Origin: Flavobacteriaceae bacterium UBA3591
Lineage (GTDB): Bacteria > Bacteroidota > Bacteroidia > Flavobacteriales > Flavobacteriaceae
DNA: 64,000 bases
Assembly: GCA_002375695.1 (NCBI GenBank)
Contig: DFMO01000011.1
Location: forward strand, 260,523 to 324,522
Direction of reading: 5' to 3'
The notes below the pieces were generated by a model, which was not told the DNA's origin, searched no databases, and saw nothing but the letters and a program-made list of their open reading frames with translations. The position numbers and the translations under genes are program-made. Shown piece after piece: positions 1 to 9,542 of the stretch; positions within the stretch are counted from its first letter, which is position 1, and each line of letters starts with the position of its first letter.

Positions 1-11
1 CAGGACTATCT

Positions 12-761
12 ATGAAAGTGAAAACTATTTTGGTTTCCCAACCCGAGCCTAAAGTTGAAAACTCCCCGTATTTCGATTTAATCGACAGACAAAAGGTAAA
101 AATAGATTTCCGCCCCTTCATTCATGTTGAAGGTGTTTCAGGCAAAGATGTACGAGCTCAAAAAGTAGATTTATCAAAATATACTGCGGTAATACTCACA
201 AGCCGAAACTCTGTAGACCACTACTTTCGAATTGCAGACGAACTTCGTTTTAAGGTACCCGATACTATGAAGTACTTTTGTTTAAGTGAAGCTGTAGCTT
301 ATTATCTTCAAAAATATGTTGTTTACAGAAAACGAAAAATTTATGTAGGTAAAAGAACTTTTGCAGAACTTGCCCCTATTATAAAAAAGTATAAAAACGA
401 AAAATTTTTACTTCCGTCTTCAGATAAACTAAAACCCGAAGTACCTAAAATTTTAAATGAATTAAAAGTAGAGTGGAAAGAGGCAACTTTTTACAGAACC
501 GTTATTAGCGACCTGTCTGATTTGCGCAATGTTTATTATGACATTCTTGTGTTTTTTAGCCCAAGCGGTATCGAATCTTTATTCGAGAACTTTCCAGATT
601 TTACGCAAAACGATACCCGTATTGCCGTATTTGGAAACACAACAGTAAAGGCTGCTACAGAACAGGGCTTACGAGTAGACATACAAGCCCCTACGCCCGA
701 GACACCATCTATGACGATGGCATTGGAGAAGTATATTAAAGAAGTAAATAGTAAAAAATAG
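12..761 (+). CDS. hemD: Uroporphyrinogen-III synthase
   Basis: 249 residues, the usual length for the family. It would cyclise hydroxymethylbilane to uroporphyrinogen III in cytosolic heme synthesis. The family is poorly conserved; the recognisable parts are the TSRNSVDHYF segment (about residues 63-72), the FFSPSGIESL segment (about 179-188) and FGNTTVKAATEQG near 207, which match the two-lobed HemD fold. Only 11 bases precede the start, so its promoter and upstream partner are outside the window. It converges on pckA across a shared hairpin terminator. The family call is good; activity is inferred. Confidence 0.85.
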   Translation: MKVKTILVSQPEPKVENSPYFDLIDRQKVKIDFRPFIHVEGVSGKDVRAQKVDLSKYTAVILTSRNSVDHYFRIADELRFKVPDTMKYFCLSEAVAYYLQKYVVYRKRKIYVGKRTFAELAPIIKKYKNEKFLLPSSDKLKPEVPKILNELKVEWKEATFYRTVISDLSDLRNVYYDILVFFSPSGIESLFENFPDFTQNDTRIAVFGNTTVKAATEQGLRVDIQAPTPETPSMTMALEKYIKEVNSKK

Positions 762-781
762 TTTTACAAACTTTATACAAT

Positions 782-813
782 AAAAAAGGCTAGCATCACT
801 GCTAGCCTTTTTT
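782..813. terminator. Bidirectional terminator between hemD and pckA
   Basis: An A6 run, the stem GGCTAGC, a six-base loop, GCTAGCC and a T6 run. The symmetrical A and T tracts let it serve both converging genes. Confidence 0.9.
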
Positions 814-834
814 GATATAAGGTTATTTTAAATT

Positions 835-2436
835 CTATTTTGTAGAAGGAGCTCCCGAAAGAATTTCTTCATTGGCGTAAGCTTCAAACTTTTTAAAGTT
901 TTCAATAAACGAATTTGAGAGTTCATTTGCTTTTGCATCATAAGCATCTTTATCGGCCCACGTATCTTTTGGATTTAAAACTTCCGAAGGCACGTTAGGA
1001 CATGATGTAGGCATAGATAAATTAAATATTGGGTGCGTTTCAAACTCAACATTTTCAAGTTTACCTTCTAGTGCTGCTGCAATCATAGCACGTGTATACT
1101 TTAGTTTCATACGGCTTCCTACGCCATAGGGACCGCCAGTCCATCCTGTATTAATAAGCCAAACATTTACATCTGCCTCTTTCATTTTTTTGCTTAACAT
1201 TTCGGCATATTTAGTTGGGTGAAGCGGCATAAATGGCGCTCCAAAACAAGCCGAAAAGTTAGGTGTAGGTTCGTCAATACCTTCTTCGGTACCGGCAACT
1301 TTTGCAGTATAACCACTAATAAAGTGATAAGCCGCTTGCCCAGGAGTAAGTTTTGAAATAGGAGGCAAAACACCAAAGGCATCTGCTGTTAAAAAGAAGA
1401 TGTTTTTAGGGTTTTGTCCAATAGAAGGTACTTGAATATTATTTATATGGTAAATAGGATAACTTACACGGGTATTTTGCGTGATAGTAGTATCGGCAAA
1501 ATCTACATTTCCGTCGGCATCCATCTTAACATTTTCAAGAATTGCACCCGGTTTTATAGCGTTGTATATGTCTGGCTCGTTTTCTTTTGAAAGGTTTATA
1601 ACTTTTGCATAGCATCCACCTTCAAAATTAAAGATGGTGTTGTCAGGAGTCCAACCGTGTTCGTCATCTCCAATTAACTTGCGGTCTGGATCTGCCGAAA
1701 GGGTAGTTTTACCCGTCCCAGAAAGACCGAAGAAAATTGCTGTCTCGCCATTGTCGCCAACGTTTGCAGAGCAGTGCATTGGCAATGTGTTTTTGTAAAC
1801 TGGCATTATAAAATTAAGCGCAGAAAATATTCCTTTTTTAATTTCGCCAGTATATCCTGTACCGCCAATTAAGGCAATTTTTCTTGTAAAGTTTAGGATT
1901 GCAAAATTTTCTTGACGCGTACCGTCAACCTCTGGGTTTGCTTTAAATCCTGGCGCATTTACAATAAGCCATTCTGGACTAAAAGAATTTAATTCTTCTT
2001 CGGTAGGACGCAGAAACATATTATGAGCAAATAAATTACTCCATGGTGTTTCATTTACAACACGAATGTTTAATTTATAGTCTTTATCTGCACAGGCATA
2101 ACTATCGCGTACATACACTTCTTTTTCAGATAGATAATCGACCACCTTGTTGTAAAGGCTATCAAACTTATCAGTTTCAAAAGGAATATTAATATTCCCC
2201 CACCACACTTTATCGCGGGTAACGTCATCTTTTACAATAAACCTATCTTTTGGAGACCTACCCGTAAATTCACCTGTTTTTATTGCTAGAGCACCAGTGG
2301 CAGATTCTTTGCCTTGACCTTTTCGCAGTGTTTCGTTGTGAAGTTCTTCAGAAGAAAGTTGATATTTAACTTTTGCATTCTTAATTCCGTATTTTTCAAC
2401 AGAAATCGATTTTGTAGCTTGGTTTTTATCGACCAT
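835..2436 (-). CDS. pckA: Phosphoenolpyruvate carboxykinase (ATP)
   Basis: 533 residues, full length for the ATP-dependent enzyme, which converts oxaloacetate plus ATP to PEP and CO2 at the entry to gluconeogenesis. The P-loop GLSGTGKTTL lies at residues 237-246, followed by the GDDEHGW metal/nucleotide segment near 266. The GLSGTGKTTL form separates it from GTP-type enzymes. Only a -7-like box TACTTTTG (minus strand, 2461-2468) is visible upstream, with no convincing -33 partner. It is a single gene, convergent with hemD. Confidence 0.97.
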   Translation of the reverse strand: MVDKNQATKSISVEKYGIKNAKVKYQLSSEELHNETLRKGQGKESATGALAIKTGEFTGRSPKDRFIVKDDVTRDKVWWGNINIPFETDKFDSLYNKVVDYLSEKEVYVRDSYACADKDYKLNIRVVNETPWSNLFAHNMFLRPTEEELNSFSPEWLIVNAPGFKANPEVDGTRQENFAILNFTRKIALIGGTGYTGEIKKGIFSALNFIMPVYKNTLPMHCSANVGDNGETAIFFGLSGTGKTTLSADPDRKLIGDDEHGWTPDNTIFNFEGGCYAKVINLSKENEPDIYNAIKPGAILENVKMDADGNVDFADTTITQNTRVSYPIYHINNIQVPSIGQNPKNIFFLTADAFGVLPPISKLTPGQAAYHFISGYTAKVAGTEEGIDEPTPNFSACFGAPFMPLHPTKYAEMLSKKMKEADVNVWLINTGWTGGPYGVGSRMKLKYTRAMIAAALEGKLENVEFETHPIFNLSMPTSCPNVPSEVLNPKDTWADKDAYDAKANELSNSFIENFKKFEAYANEEILSGAPSTK

Positions 2437-2505
2437 ACCTTTTTTAATTTTTGTAGACTACAAAAGTAGCAAATCTTATATATAATGGAGAATAATAAAA
2501 AACAA

Positions 2506-2904
2506 TTATTGTTTCTTTAAAGAAATAACCGAAATCCCTAACCACGCCCAACCAATTATAAAGAGCAAGCCTCCAATAGGAGTTATAAATCCAATCTTGG
2601 CCGAATTAAATGGCAATACATTATTAAGCGATAACAGATAAATAGACCCTGAAAAAAACAAGATTCCAACTACAAAAAACCAAAAGACTATTTTTTTAGT
2701 TTTTAAGGAAATTACTGGGGCACAACCCAATGCAAATAATGCCAGGCAATGATACATTTGGTAACGCACTCCAGTTTCAAAAGTTACCAACGCTGAAGCA
2801 TCTACTAATTTTTTTAATCCATGCGCGCCAAACGCACCAATTGCAATGGTTACCGCTGTAAGAAAAGCAGCCGTAACCACCATATTTTTATCGAAATCCT
2901 TCAT
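2506..2904 (-). CDS. DUF423 family small membrane protein
   Basis: 132 residues with about four hydrophobic helices and the conserved motif GAFGAHGLKK (residues 23-32) typical of DUF423/YwdK-type proteins. The N-terminal helix, the GAFGAHG motif and the conserved YQMYHCLALF segment match the family over its whole length. The biochemical role of the family is unknown. It lies upstream of pckA on the same strand, with a 69-base gap that contains the likely pckA promoter, so co-transcription is uncertain. Confidence 0.85.
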   Translation of the reverse strand: MKDFDKNMVVTAAFLTAVTIAIGAFGAHGLKKLVDASALVTFETGVRYQMYHCLALFALGCAPVISLKTKKIVFWFFVVGILFFSGSIYLLSLNNVLPFNSAKIGFITPIGGLLFIIGWAWLGISVISLKKQ

Positions 2905-2974
2905 TTTTAAATTTTGGAATTAGTAAATTCGTCGCACATAAAATATATCTCCAAAGTTAACAAAAAACCCCTCA

Positions 2975-4342
2975 ATGAGAAATATACTTATAATAGGCGC
3001 AGGACGATCGGCAACTAGTTTAATACGCTATTTGCTCGAAAAAAGTGAAAAGGAAAATCTCTTTATTACCATTGGCGATATTTCAATTCAATCTGCTCAA
3101 AAATTTACTTCAAACCATCCAAATGCTCGTGGCATTATGCTCGATGTTTTTAACGACGTCCAACGAAAAGAAGCCGTTGAAAATAGCGATTTGGTTATAT
3201 CAATGCTACCGGCGCGTTACCATATAGAAGTAGCTCGAGATTGTATTGAATTTGGAAAACATATGGTTACCGCTTCGTACATTAGTAATGAAATGCAAGC
3301 ACTAAATCATAAAGCCGAAGCTAAAGGCTTAGTTTTTATGAATGAAATAGGGCTCGACCCCGGTGTAGACCATATGAGTGCCATGCAGATTATTGATAGA
3401 ATTCGAGCAAAAGGTGGAAAAATGTTACTTTTTGAGTCTTTTTGCGGTGGTTTAATTGCGCCCGAAAGTGACGATAATCTCTGGAATTATAAATTTACTT
3501 GGAATCCGCGTAATGTTGTGTTAGCGGGTCAAGGCGGTGCAGCCGAATTTATCCAAGAAGGAAAATTTAAATACATTCCATATCACAGACTCTTTAGAAG
3601 AACCGAATTTATTAACGTAGAAAACTACGGCAAGTTTGAAGTTTACGCCAACCGCAACTCACTAAAATATCAATCAATTTACGGATTAGATGATATTTTA
3701 ACCCTCTATCGCGGGACCATTCGTCGCGTTGGTTTTAGCCGTGCTTGGAATATGTTTGTTCAACTAGGAATGACCGATGACAGCTACACAATTCCCGATT
3801 CTGAAAACATGACATATCGCGAATTTGTCAATTTATTTTTAGCGTATTCGCCTTCAGACTCAGTTGAATTAAAATTTCGCCACGCATTAAAAATGGATCA
3901 AGACGATTTAATGTGGGAAAAGCTTGAAGAGCTTGATATTTTTGCAGAAGATAAAACCCTTGGCATTAAAGATGCAACTCCGGCTATGGGACTTCAAAAA
4001 ATACTTGAAGATAAATGGACTCTTTTACCCGAAGACAAAGACATGATTGTAATGTATCATAAATTTGGGTATGAATTAGACGGGAAAAAATATCAAATTG
4101 ATAGTTATATGACCCTTATTGGTGAAGACCAAACACACACAGCCATGGCAAAAACTGTGGGGCTTCCGGTGGCAATTGCTGCTCTTAAAATTTTAAATAA
4201 AGAAATTACTACCCCAGGCGTACAATTACCTATTGCAAAAGAGGTTTACGAGCCAATTTTAAATGAATTAAAAGATAACGGCGTAAAATTCCACGAAATT
4301 GAAGTACCCTATTTAGGCTACAATCCAGATAATTTAAACTAA
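2975..4342 (+). CDS. Saccharopine dehydrogenase-like NAD(P)-binding oxidoreductase
   Basis: 455 residues. The N-terminal Rossmann motif GAGRSA (residues 8-13) and the following dinucleotide-binding half match saccharopine dehydrogenase NADP-binding proteins, and the LDPGVDHM segment near residue 128 begins the C-terminal catalytic-type domain. Relatives of this size include the glutamate-forming saccharopine reductases of lysine metabolism, but no lysine gene is adjacent and the substrate cannot be fixed from sequence. Divergent from the DUF423 gene and closed by a strong terminator, so probably monocistronic. Confidence 0.8.
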   Translation: MRNILIIGAGRSATSLIRYLLEKSEKENLFITIGDISIQSAQKFTSNHPNARGIMLDVFNDVQRKEAVENSDLVISMLPARYHIEVARDCIEFGKHMVTASYISNEMQALNHKAEAKGLVFMNEIGLDPGVDHMSAMQIIDRIRAKGGKMLLFESFCGGLIAPESDDNLWNYKFTWNPRNVVLAGQGGAAEFIQEGKFKYIPYHRLFRRTEFINVENYGKFEVYANRNSLKYQSIYGLDDILTLYRGTIRRVGFSRAWNMFVQLGMTDDSYTIPDSENMTYREFVNLFLAYSPSDSVELKFRHALKMDQDDLMWEKLEELDIFAEDKTLGIKDATPAMGLQKILEDKWTLLPEDKDMIVMYHKFGYELDGKKYQIDSYMTLIGEDQTHTAMAKTVGLPVAIAALKILNKEITTPGVQLPIAKEVYEPILNELKDNGVKFHEIEVPYLGYNPDNLN

Positions 4343-4377
4343 TTAGATTTTAAATAATCTAGTTTTTATAAAAACAG

Positions 4378-4404
4378 AAAAACCCGCACTATTGCGGGTT
4401 TTTT
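4378..4404 (+). terminator. Rho-independent terminator
   Basis: CCCGCA, a CTAT loop and TGCGGG, flanked by A5 and T6 tracts, 36 bases after the saccharopine dehydrogenase-like gene. The symmetry would also serve the converging zinc peptidase gene. Confidence 0.9.
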
Positions 4405-4429
4405 AATTCTATTTTAATGCTTAAACATA

Positions 4430-5119
4430 TTACCTTCTATCTAAAAATATAGAAATAAAATAAAGCAAAGTTGCTAAAGACCCCAAAGCCGCCACAACAT
4501 ATGTTCTCGCTGCCCACTTTAAGGCGTCTTTTGCTCCATCGTGCTCGGCAGGAGTGAGCATATTATTAGATTCTAACCAAACTAAAGCACGCTTACTCGC
4601 GTCAAATTCAACAGGTAGTGTAATAAAAGCAAAGGCCGTGGTTACAGCAAAAAGCAATATTCCAATACCAAAAATCCAAGTTCCTATTGCCGAACCTGTA
4701 GCAAATAAAATTATACCAGCCATAATTACAAAATTTGAAAGTTTGCTAGAAACACTTACGGCAGGCACAATGGTAGACCTTAATTTTAACCAACTATAAG
4801 CTGTAGCGTGTTGTACTGCGTGCCCACATTCGTGCGCAGCAACAGCAGCTGCAGCAGCATTGCGCTGCATATAAACCGGCTCGCTTAAATTAACAGTCTT
4901 TTTAGTAGGGTCGTAATGATCTGTAAGTTGACCAGGCACCGAAATTACAGCAACATCGGTAATCCCATTATCGGCGAGCATTTTTTCGGCAATTTCTTTT
5001 CCGCTCAATCCATTTTGCAAGTGGATTTTACTGTACTTTTTAAATTTACTTTTTAGTTTATTGCTTACATACCAACTCACTAAAAAAATAATTCCGGCAA
5101 TTATATAGTATCCTATCAT
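4430..5119 (-). CDS. Membrane zinc metallopeptidase (Zn_peptidase_2 / YugP type)
   Basis: 229 residues. An N-terminal membrane segment (about residues 2-18), the zinc-binding HECGH at 96-100 inside an alanine-rich helix, and two to three further hydrophobic helices after residue 120 match the YugP family of predicted membrane-embedded metallopeptidases. The glutamate in HECGH would be catalytic. The substrate is not known for the family. It stands downstream of leuS on the same strand with 83 bases between; co-transcription is possible but not shown. Confidence 0.85.
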   Translation of the reverse strand: MIGYYIIAGIIFLVSWYVSNKLKSKFKKYSKIHLQNGLSGKEIAEKMLADNGITDVAVISVPGQLTDHYDPTKKTVNLSEPVYMQRNAAAAAVAAHECGHAVQHATAYSWLKLRSTIVPAVSVSSKLSNFVIMAGIILFATGSAIGTWIFGIGILLFAVTTAFAFITLPVEFDASKRALVWLESNNMLTPAEHDGAKDALKWAARTYVVAALGSLATLLYFISIFLDRR

Positions 5120-5202
5120 CGTTTATATTTTTTTAAATTCAATATTAAAAATTCTTTTTTGCACAATTTTATCAAGCTATATAGCAAATAGCGTGCAAAT
5201 TT

Positions 5203-8085
5203 TTAACCTACAATATTTACAATTTTGCCAGGTACTACAATTATCTTTTTTGGCGTTCGACCCCCTAAATACTGGATCGTTTTCTCGTGTGCCATAACGG
5301 CAGTTTCAATTTCATCTTTACTTAAATCTAATGCTAACTCTAGAGTAAAACGCATTTTTCCGTTAAAAGAAATTGGATATTTTTTTGTGCTTTCTACCAA
5401 AAATTTTTCTTCAAATTTTGGGAAAGACGCCATAGAAATACTTTTAGAGTGTCCTAATTTTTGCCAAAGTTCTTCGGCAATGTGAGGCGCATATGGCGAA
5501 ATAAGTACAATAAAAGGCTCTAATACTTCACGAGAGTTACATTTTTGCGCGGTAAACTCGTTAACTGCAATCATAAATGAAGAAACCGAAGTATTAAAAC
5601 TAAAGTTCTCTATATCTTCCTGTACCTTTTTAATGGTTTTATGAAGCGTTTTTAAACTCTCTTTGGAAGCAGTGTCGTCTGTGATATTAAAACCACTATC
5701 TTCTCCCGAATGATATAATTTCCACAGTTTTTTTAAGAATCCATGAACACCAGTGATTCCTGCGGTATTCCAAGGTTTTGCCTGCTCCAATGGCCCAAGA
5801 AACATCTCGTACATTCTTAGGGTATCGGCGCCGTATTGCTCGCAAATATCATCGGGACTCACTACATTGTACTTACTTTTCGACATTTTTTCTACCTCGC
5901 GAGTAACTTTAAAAGTGCCGTCCTCTTCGGTTATAAATTCTGCCGTTTTATATTCTTCGCGCCAGTTTTTAAAAGCTTCAACATCTAATTCATTTTGAAT
6001 ATTTACAAAGGCAACATCGGCGTGGATAAGCTGTGTGTTATACGTTTTTGCTAACGATGCTGTAACAAACTTATTTTCTCCTTCAATACGGTGTACAAAG
6101 GCACTTTCACCCAAAATCATACCTTGATTGATAAGCTTTTTAAAGGGTTCATCTACGGGCACAAAATTGCGATCGTGCATAAATTTTACCCAAAAACGAC
6201 TGTATAATAAATGACCCGTGGCGTGCTCACTACCCCCTATGTATAAATCTACATTTTGCCAATAATTTAAAGCTTCAGTAGAAGCAAATACCTCGTCGCG
6301 CTTTTCACTTTCCATATATCTAAAAAAGTACCAGCTACTTCCTGCCCAGCCCGGCATGGTATTCAATTCTAACGGAAAAACGGTTTTGTTATCTATTAAA
6401 TCATTGCTAACCACAGCAAGTTTTTCGGTGTCCCACGCCCAATTATCGGCGCGACCCAATGGCGGTTCGCCTTCTTCGGTAGGGAGATATTTTTCTACTT
6501 CGGGCAGGCGCAAAGGCAAGCACTTTGTAGGTACGGCGTGAGGCATCGCGTCTTTGTAATATATAGGAAATGGCTCACCCCAATAGCGTTGTCTACTAAA
6601 AACAGCGTCGCGTAAACGATAGTTAATTTTTCCGCTTCCGATACCTCTTTCTTCTAAAGCTTCAATAATTTTTTCGGTAGCTTCAGCGCAGGTTAAATCA
6701 TTTAAAAAGTCGCTATTGGTAATGGTTGTATTTTCTTTATCGGAAAATGCTTCTTCCGAAATATCGGCGTCTTTAAAAATATTCGGAATGGGTAAATTAA
6801 ACTGTTTTGCAAAATCGTAATCGCGTTGGTCGCCACAAGGCACACTCATAACAGCACCCGTACCATAACTAGCCAAAACGTAATCGCCAATCCAAATAGG
6901 AATTGCCTCACCAGTAAACGGATGCTCGGCATAGGCGCCTGTAAATACGCCAGTAATGCTTTTTACATCGGCCATTCTTTCGCGCTCACTACGTTTTGCA
7001 GTAGCTTGTACGTAAGCGTCTACAGCTTTTTTTTGTTCAGCGGTGGTAATTTTTGAAACCAAGTCGTGTTCGGGCGCCAAAACCATAAAACTCACCCCAT
7101 AAATAGTATCGGGACGGGTTGTAAAAACATCAATAGTGTGTACAGTTTCATCTGCATTTGGCTTTACATTTTTTACATTAAATGAAACGCTTGCACCTTT
7201 AGAACGCCCTATCCAGTTGGTTTGCGAATCTTTTAAAGGTTGTGGCCAATCTACTGTATCGAGTCCATCGAGTAGTCTTTGGGCATATGCAGTAATACGC
7301 ATACTCCACTGCTTCATCTTTTTGCGAACCACCGGAAATCCACCGCGTTCGGAAACTCCGTTTACAATTTCGTCATTTGCCAAAACGGTACCCAATTGCG
7401 GACACCAATTAACTTCAGTTTCGGCCAGAAAAGTTAGTCTGTATTTTAAGAGAATTTCTTGTTTTTGCACTTCTGAAAAATCATTCCATTCTTGTGCGCT
7501 AAACACCTCAACATCATCGTCGCATTCGGCATTAACAGTTTTATTTCCTTTAGCTTCAAAAGTTTTTATTAATTCGGAAATTGGCAACGCTTTATCTACA
7601 TCTTTACAATACCACGAATCGAATAGTTGTAGAAAAATCCACTGTGTCCATTTATAATAGTCGGGATTCGAGGTTCGTACTTCGCGACTCCAATCAAAAG
7701 AAAAACCAATTTTATCGAGCTGGTTGCGGTAGCCGTGAATTTTATTTCCGCCATTATCAACACCACCTTCAATATTCACTTTAGTAGTTTGAGCAGGATG
7801 TTGCCCTGTTTGAATGGCATATTGTTCGGCCGGAAGTCCAAACGAATCGTAACCCATAGGATGCAAAACGTTAAACCCTTGGTGGCGCTTAAACCGTGCG
7901 TACACATCGCTAGCAATATAACCCAGTGGATGCCCTACGTGTAAACCAGCACCCGATGGGTAGGGAAACATATCTAAAACGTAATACTTAGGTTTTTCAC
8001 TAGTATTATTGGCTTTAAAAGTTTGCTTTTTGGCCCATTGTTCCTGCCACTTTGCCTCTATTTCTTTAAAGTGATATTTGCTCAT
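5203..8085 (-). CDS. leuS: Leucyl-tRNA synthetase
   Basis: 960 residues, longer than the roughly 860 of E. coli LeuRS, as is usual in Bacteroidota, which carry insertions. The class I signatures are HVGH at residues 49-52 and KMSKS at 733-737; the CP1 editing domain lies between them (TTRPDTIYGVSFMVLAPEH near residue 320). It charges tRNA-Leu with leucine and edits mischarged products in the cytosol. A -7-like TAAATTTG box lies on the minus strand at 8145-8152. Intact, no anomalies seen. Confidence 0.98.
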   Translation of the reverse strand: MSKYHFKEIEAKWQEQWAKKQTFKANNTSEKPKYYVLDMFPYPSGAGLHVGHPLGYIASDVYARFKRHQGFNVLHPMGYDSFGLPAEQYAIQTGQHPAQTTKVNIEGGVDNGGNKIHGYRNQLDKIGFSFDWSREVRTSNPDYYKWTQWIFLQLFDSWYCKDVDKALPISELIKTFEAKGNKTVNAECDDDVEVFSAQEWNDFSEVQKQEILLKYRLTFLAETEVNWCPQLGTVLANDEIVNGVSERGGFPVVRKKMKQWSMRITAYAQRLLDGLDTVDWPQPLKDSQTNWIGRSKGASVSFNVKNVKPNADETVHTIDVFTTRPDTIYGVSFMVLAPEHDLVSKITTAEQKKAVDAYVQATAKRSERERMADVKSITGVFTGAYAEHPFTGEAIPIWIGDYVLASYGTGAVMSVPCGDQRDYDFAKQFNLPIPNIFKDADISEEAFSDKENTTITNSDFLNDLTCAEATEKIIEALEERGIGSGKINYRLRDAVFSRQRYWGEPFPIYYKDAMPHAVPTKCLPLRLPEVEKYLPTEEGEPPLGRADNWAWDTEKLAVVSNDLIDNKTVFPLELNTMPGWAGSSWYFFRYMESEKRDEVFASTEALNYWQNVDLYIGGSEHATGHLLYSRFWVKFMHDRNFVPVDEPFKKLINQGMILGESAFVHRIEGENKFVTASLAKTYNTQLIHADVAFVNIQNELDVEAFKNWREEYKTAEFITEEDGTFKVTREVEKMSKSKYNVVSPDDICEQYGADTLRMYEMFLGPLEQAKPWNTAGITGVHGFLKKLWKLYHSGEDSGFNITDDTASKESLKTLHKTIKKVQEDIENFSFNTSVSSFMIAVNEFTAQKCNSREVLEPFIVLISPYAPHIAEELWQKLGHSKSISMASFPKFEEKFLVESTKKYPISFNGKMRFTLELALDLSKDEIETAVMAHEKTIQYLGGRTPKKIIVVPGKIVNIVG

Positions 8086-8328
8086 TCTAATAATTTCAGA
8101 TAATATAAAATACCTCCCTAATTAGTTGTTTTGGAGATTGGCCACAAATTTACTGCTATTGTATTAATTGCCTAATAACTATCTTAAAAAACCACAAAAG
8201 AAATTGATTGTACTTGTGTGCAACATGTCAATATTTTGAAGTAAACAGACTAAAACCAAAACTTTAATCGTTGTTTAGTGCAAGATGTAAAATTACTTGT
8301 ATTTTTACGGCAAAATTTAGCAAACCCC

Positions 8329-9207
8329 ATGAGTTCATCTTTTGAAAAATATCAAAAACGCAGATTAATCTCTTCATATTTTTCGGTAGTTATTAGTATC
8401 TCGTTGGTTTTATTTTTACTAGGCTTATTAGGCTTGTTGGTGCTAAATTCTAAAAAGGTTGCAGACTACTTTAAAGAACAAATTGCAATTACTGTTTTTT
8501 TAAAAGATAGCGCTAAAGAAGTTGAAATAACACAATTAAAACAAAGTTTGGCTTTGGCAGAATACACCAAGTCTGCCACCTTTGTTTCTAAAGAAGAAGC
8601 CGCCAAAGCGCATCAAGAAACTTTGGGTGAAAATTTTATCGAGTACCTTGGCGAAAACCCACTGCAAAACAGCATTGATGTATATATTTTGGCAGACTTT
8701 GTTACACCCGCCAAAATGGAGGAAATTACCAATGAGTTAAAAAGTAAAAACTTTGTAGACGATGTAATCTACGATAAACCTTTAATAGCCCAACTTACCG
8801 AAAATGTACAACGCATAAGTTTTTGGGTTTTAATTGTAAGTGGAATATTTACATTTATTGCAGTTTTACTTATTAATAGCAGTATTCGCCTTAGCATTTA
8901 TGCCAAACGTTTTACCATTAAAACAATGCAAATGGTGGGTGCTACCAAAAAATTTATTCGTAGACCATTTGTATGGAAAAGCGTACGGTTGGGCATTATA
9001 GGTGCGATAGTTGCTATGGCAGGAATGGGGGTTGTTTTATACTACCTTAACGATAGCTTTCCACAGTTACAACTATTGGCAGACAAAGTACTGCTTGCGG
9101 GCTTATTCGTATTTATTTTATTGATGGGAATATTAATTACGTGGATAAGCACTTTTATTGCTACACAACGCTTTTTAAACTTGCGTACAGACGATTTATA
9201 CTATTAA
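8329..9207 (+). CDS. ftsX: Cell division protein FtsX (permease-like)
   Basis: 292 residues from the ATG at 8329. An upstream in-frame GTG at 8278 would add 17 residues, but family members begin at the MSSSFEKYQKRR-type N-terminus, so the ATG is preferred. The layout is FtsX: a cytoplasmic N-tail, one membrane helix (about 17-40), a large periplasmic domain, then three helices in the C-terminal half. With FtsE it would couple ATP hydrolysis to activation of septal wall hydrolases. ftsE is not adjacent. It heads a tight run ftsX-DUF3098-uppP-truB. Confidence 0.93.
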   Translation: MSSSFEKYQKRRLISSYFSVVISISLVLFLLGLLGLLVLNSKKVADYFKEQIAITVFLKDSAKEVEITQLKQSLALAEYTKSATFVSKEEAAKAHQETLGENFIEYLGENPLQNSIDVYILADFVTPAKMEEITNELKSKNFVDDVIYDKPLIAQLTENVQRISFWVLIVSGIFTFIAVLLINSSIRLSIYAKRFTIKTMQMVGATKKFIRRPFVWKSVRLGIIGAIVAMAGMGVVLYYLNDSFPQLQLLADKVLLAGLFVFILLMGILITWISTFIATQRFLNLRTDDLYY

Positions 9208-9279
9208 TTTTTTCGAAGCAATAAGGGGTACATTTTTATACTTCGAAATATTAAAAATAACACCAAAAACAGAAGAGTT

Positions 9280-9540
9280 ATGGGAGAGAAAAAACGGAAA
9301 GAAGAATATAAGCCTACCTTTATTTTTGAAAAGAGAAACTATATGTTTATGCTTATTGGCATTGCTTTTATTGCGTTAGGTTTTATACTAATGACAGGTG
9401 GGGGTAGTGATGACCCCAATGTTTTTAATCCCGAAATATACAATTGGAGACGTATACGGTTAGCCCCCGCATTAGTGCTTATTGGGTTTGGAATAGAAGT
9501 GTACGCCATTTTGTTAAAACCGAAAAGTAAAGAAAATTAA
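9280..9540 (+). CDS. DUF3098 family membrane protein
   Basis: 86 residues with two hydrophobic helices (about 21-40 and 60-78) and charged ends; the first helix ends in a GGGSDDPNVFNPEIYNWRR segment characteristic of DUF3098. No catalytic motif is present. It sits 72 bases after ftsX and two bases before uppP, so it is almost certainly co-transcribed with them. The context suggests a part in envelope assembly or division, but this is inference; the family has no assigned function. Confidence 0.85.
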   Translation: MGEKKRKEEYKPTFIFEKRNYMFMLIGIAFIALGFILMTGGGSDDPNVFNPEIYNWRRIRLAPALVLIGFGIEVYAILLKPKSKEN

Positions 9541-9542
9541 TA

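Noticed and set aside
7136..7657. A 173-codon open frame on the plus strand inside leuS
   Set aside because: It lies wholly antisense to leuS, its translation is Cys/Ser/Phe-rich with no domain, and leuS is complete; an artefact of codon usage.
8278..8328. GTG-initiated N-terminal extension of FtsX
   Set aside because: The 17 extra residues are not conserved in FtsX, and the ATG at 8329 starts the usual N-terminus.
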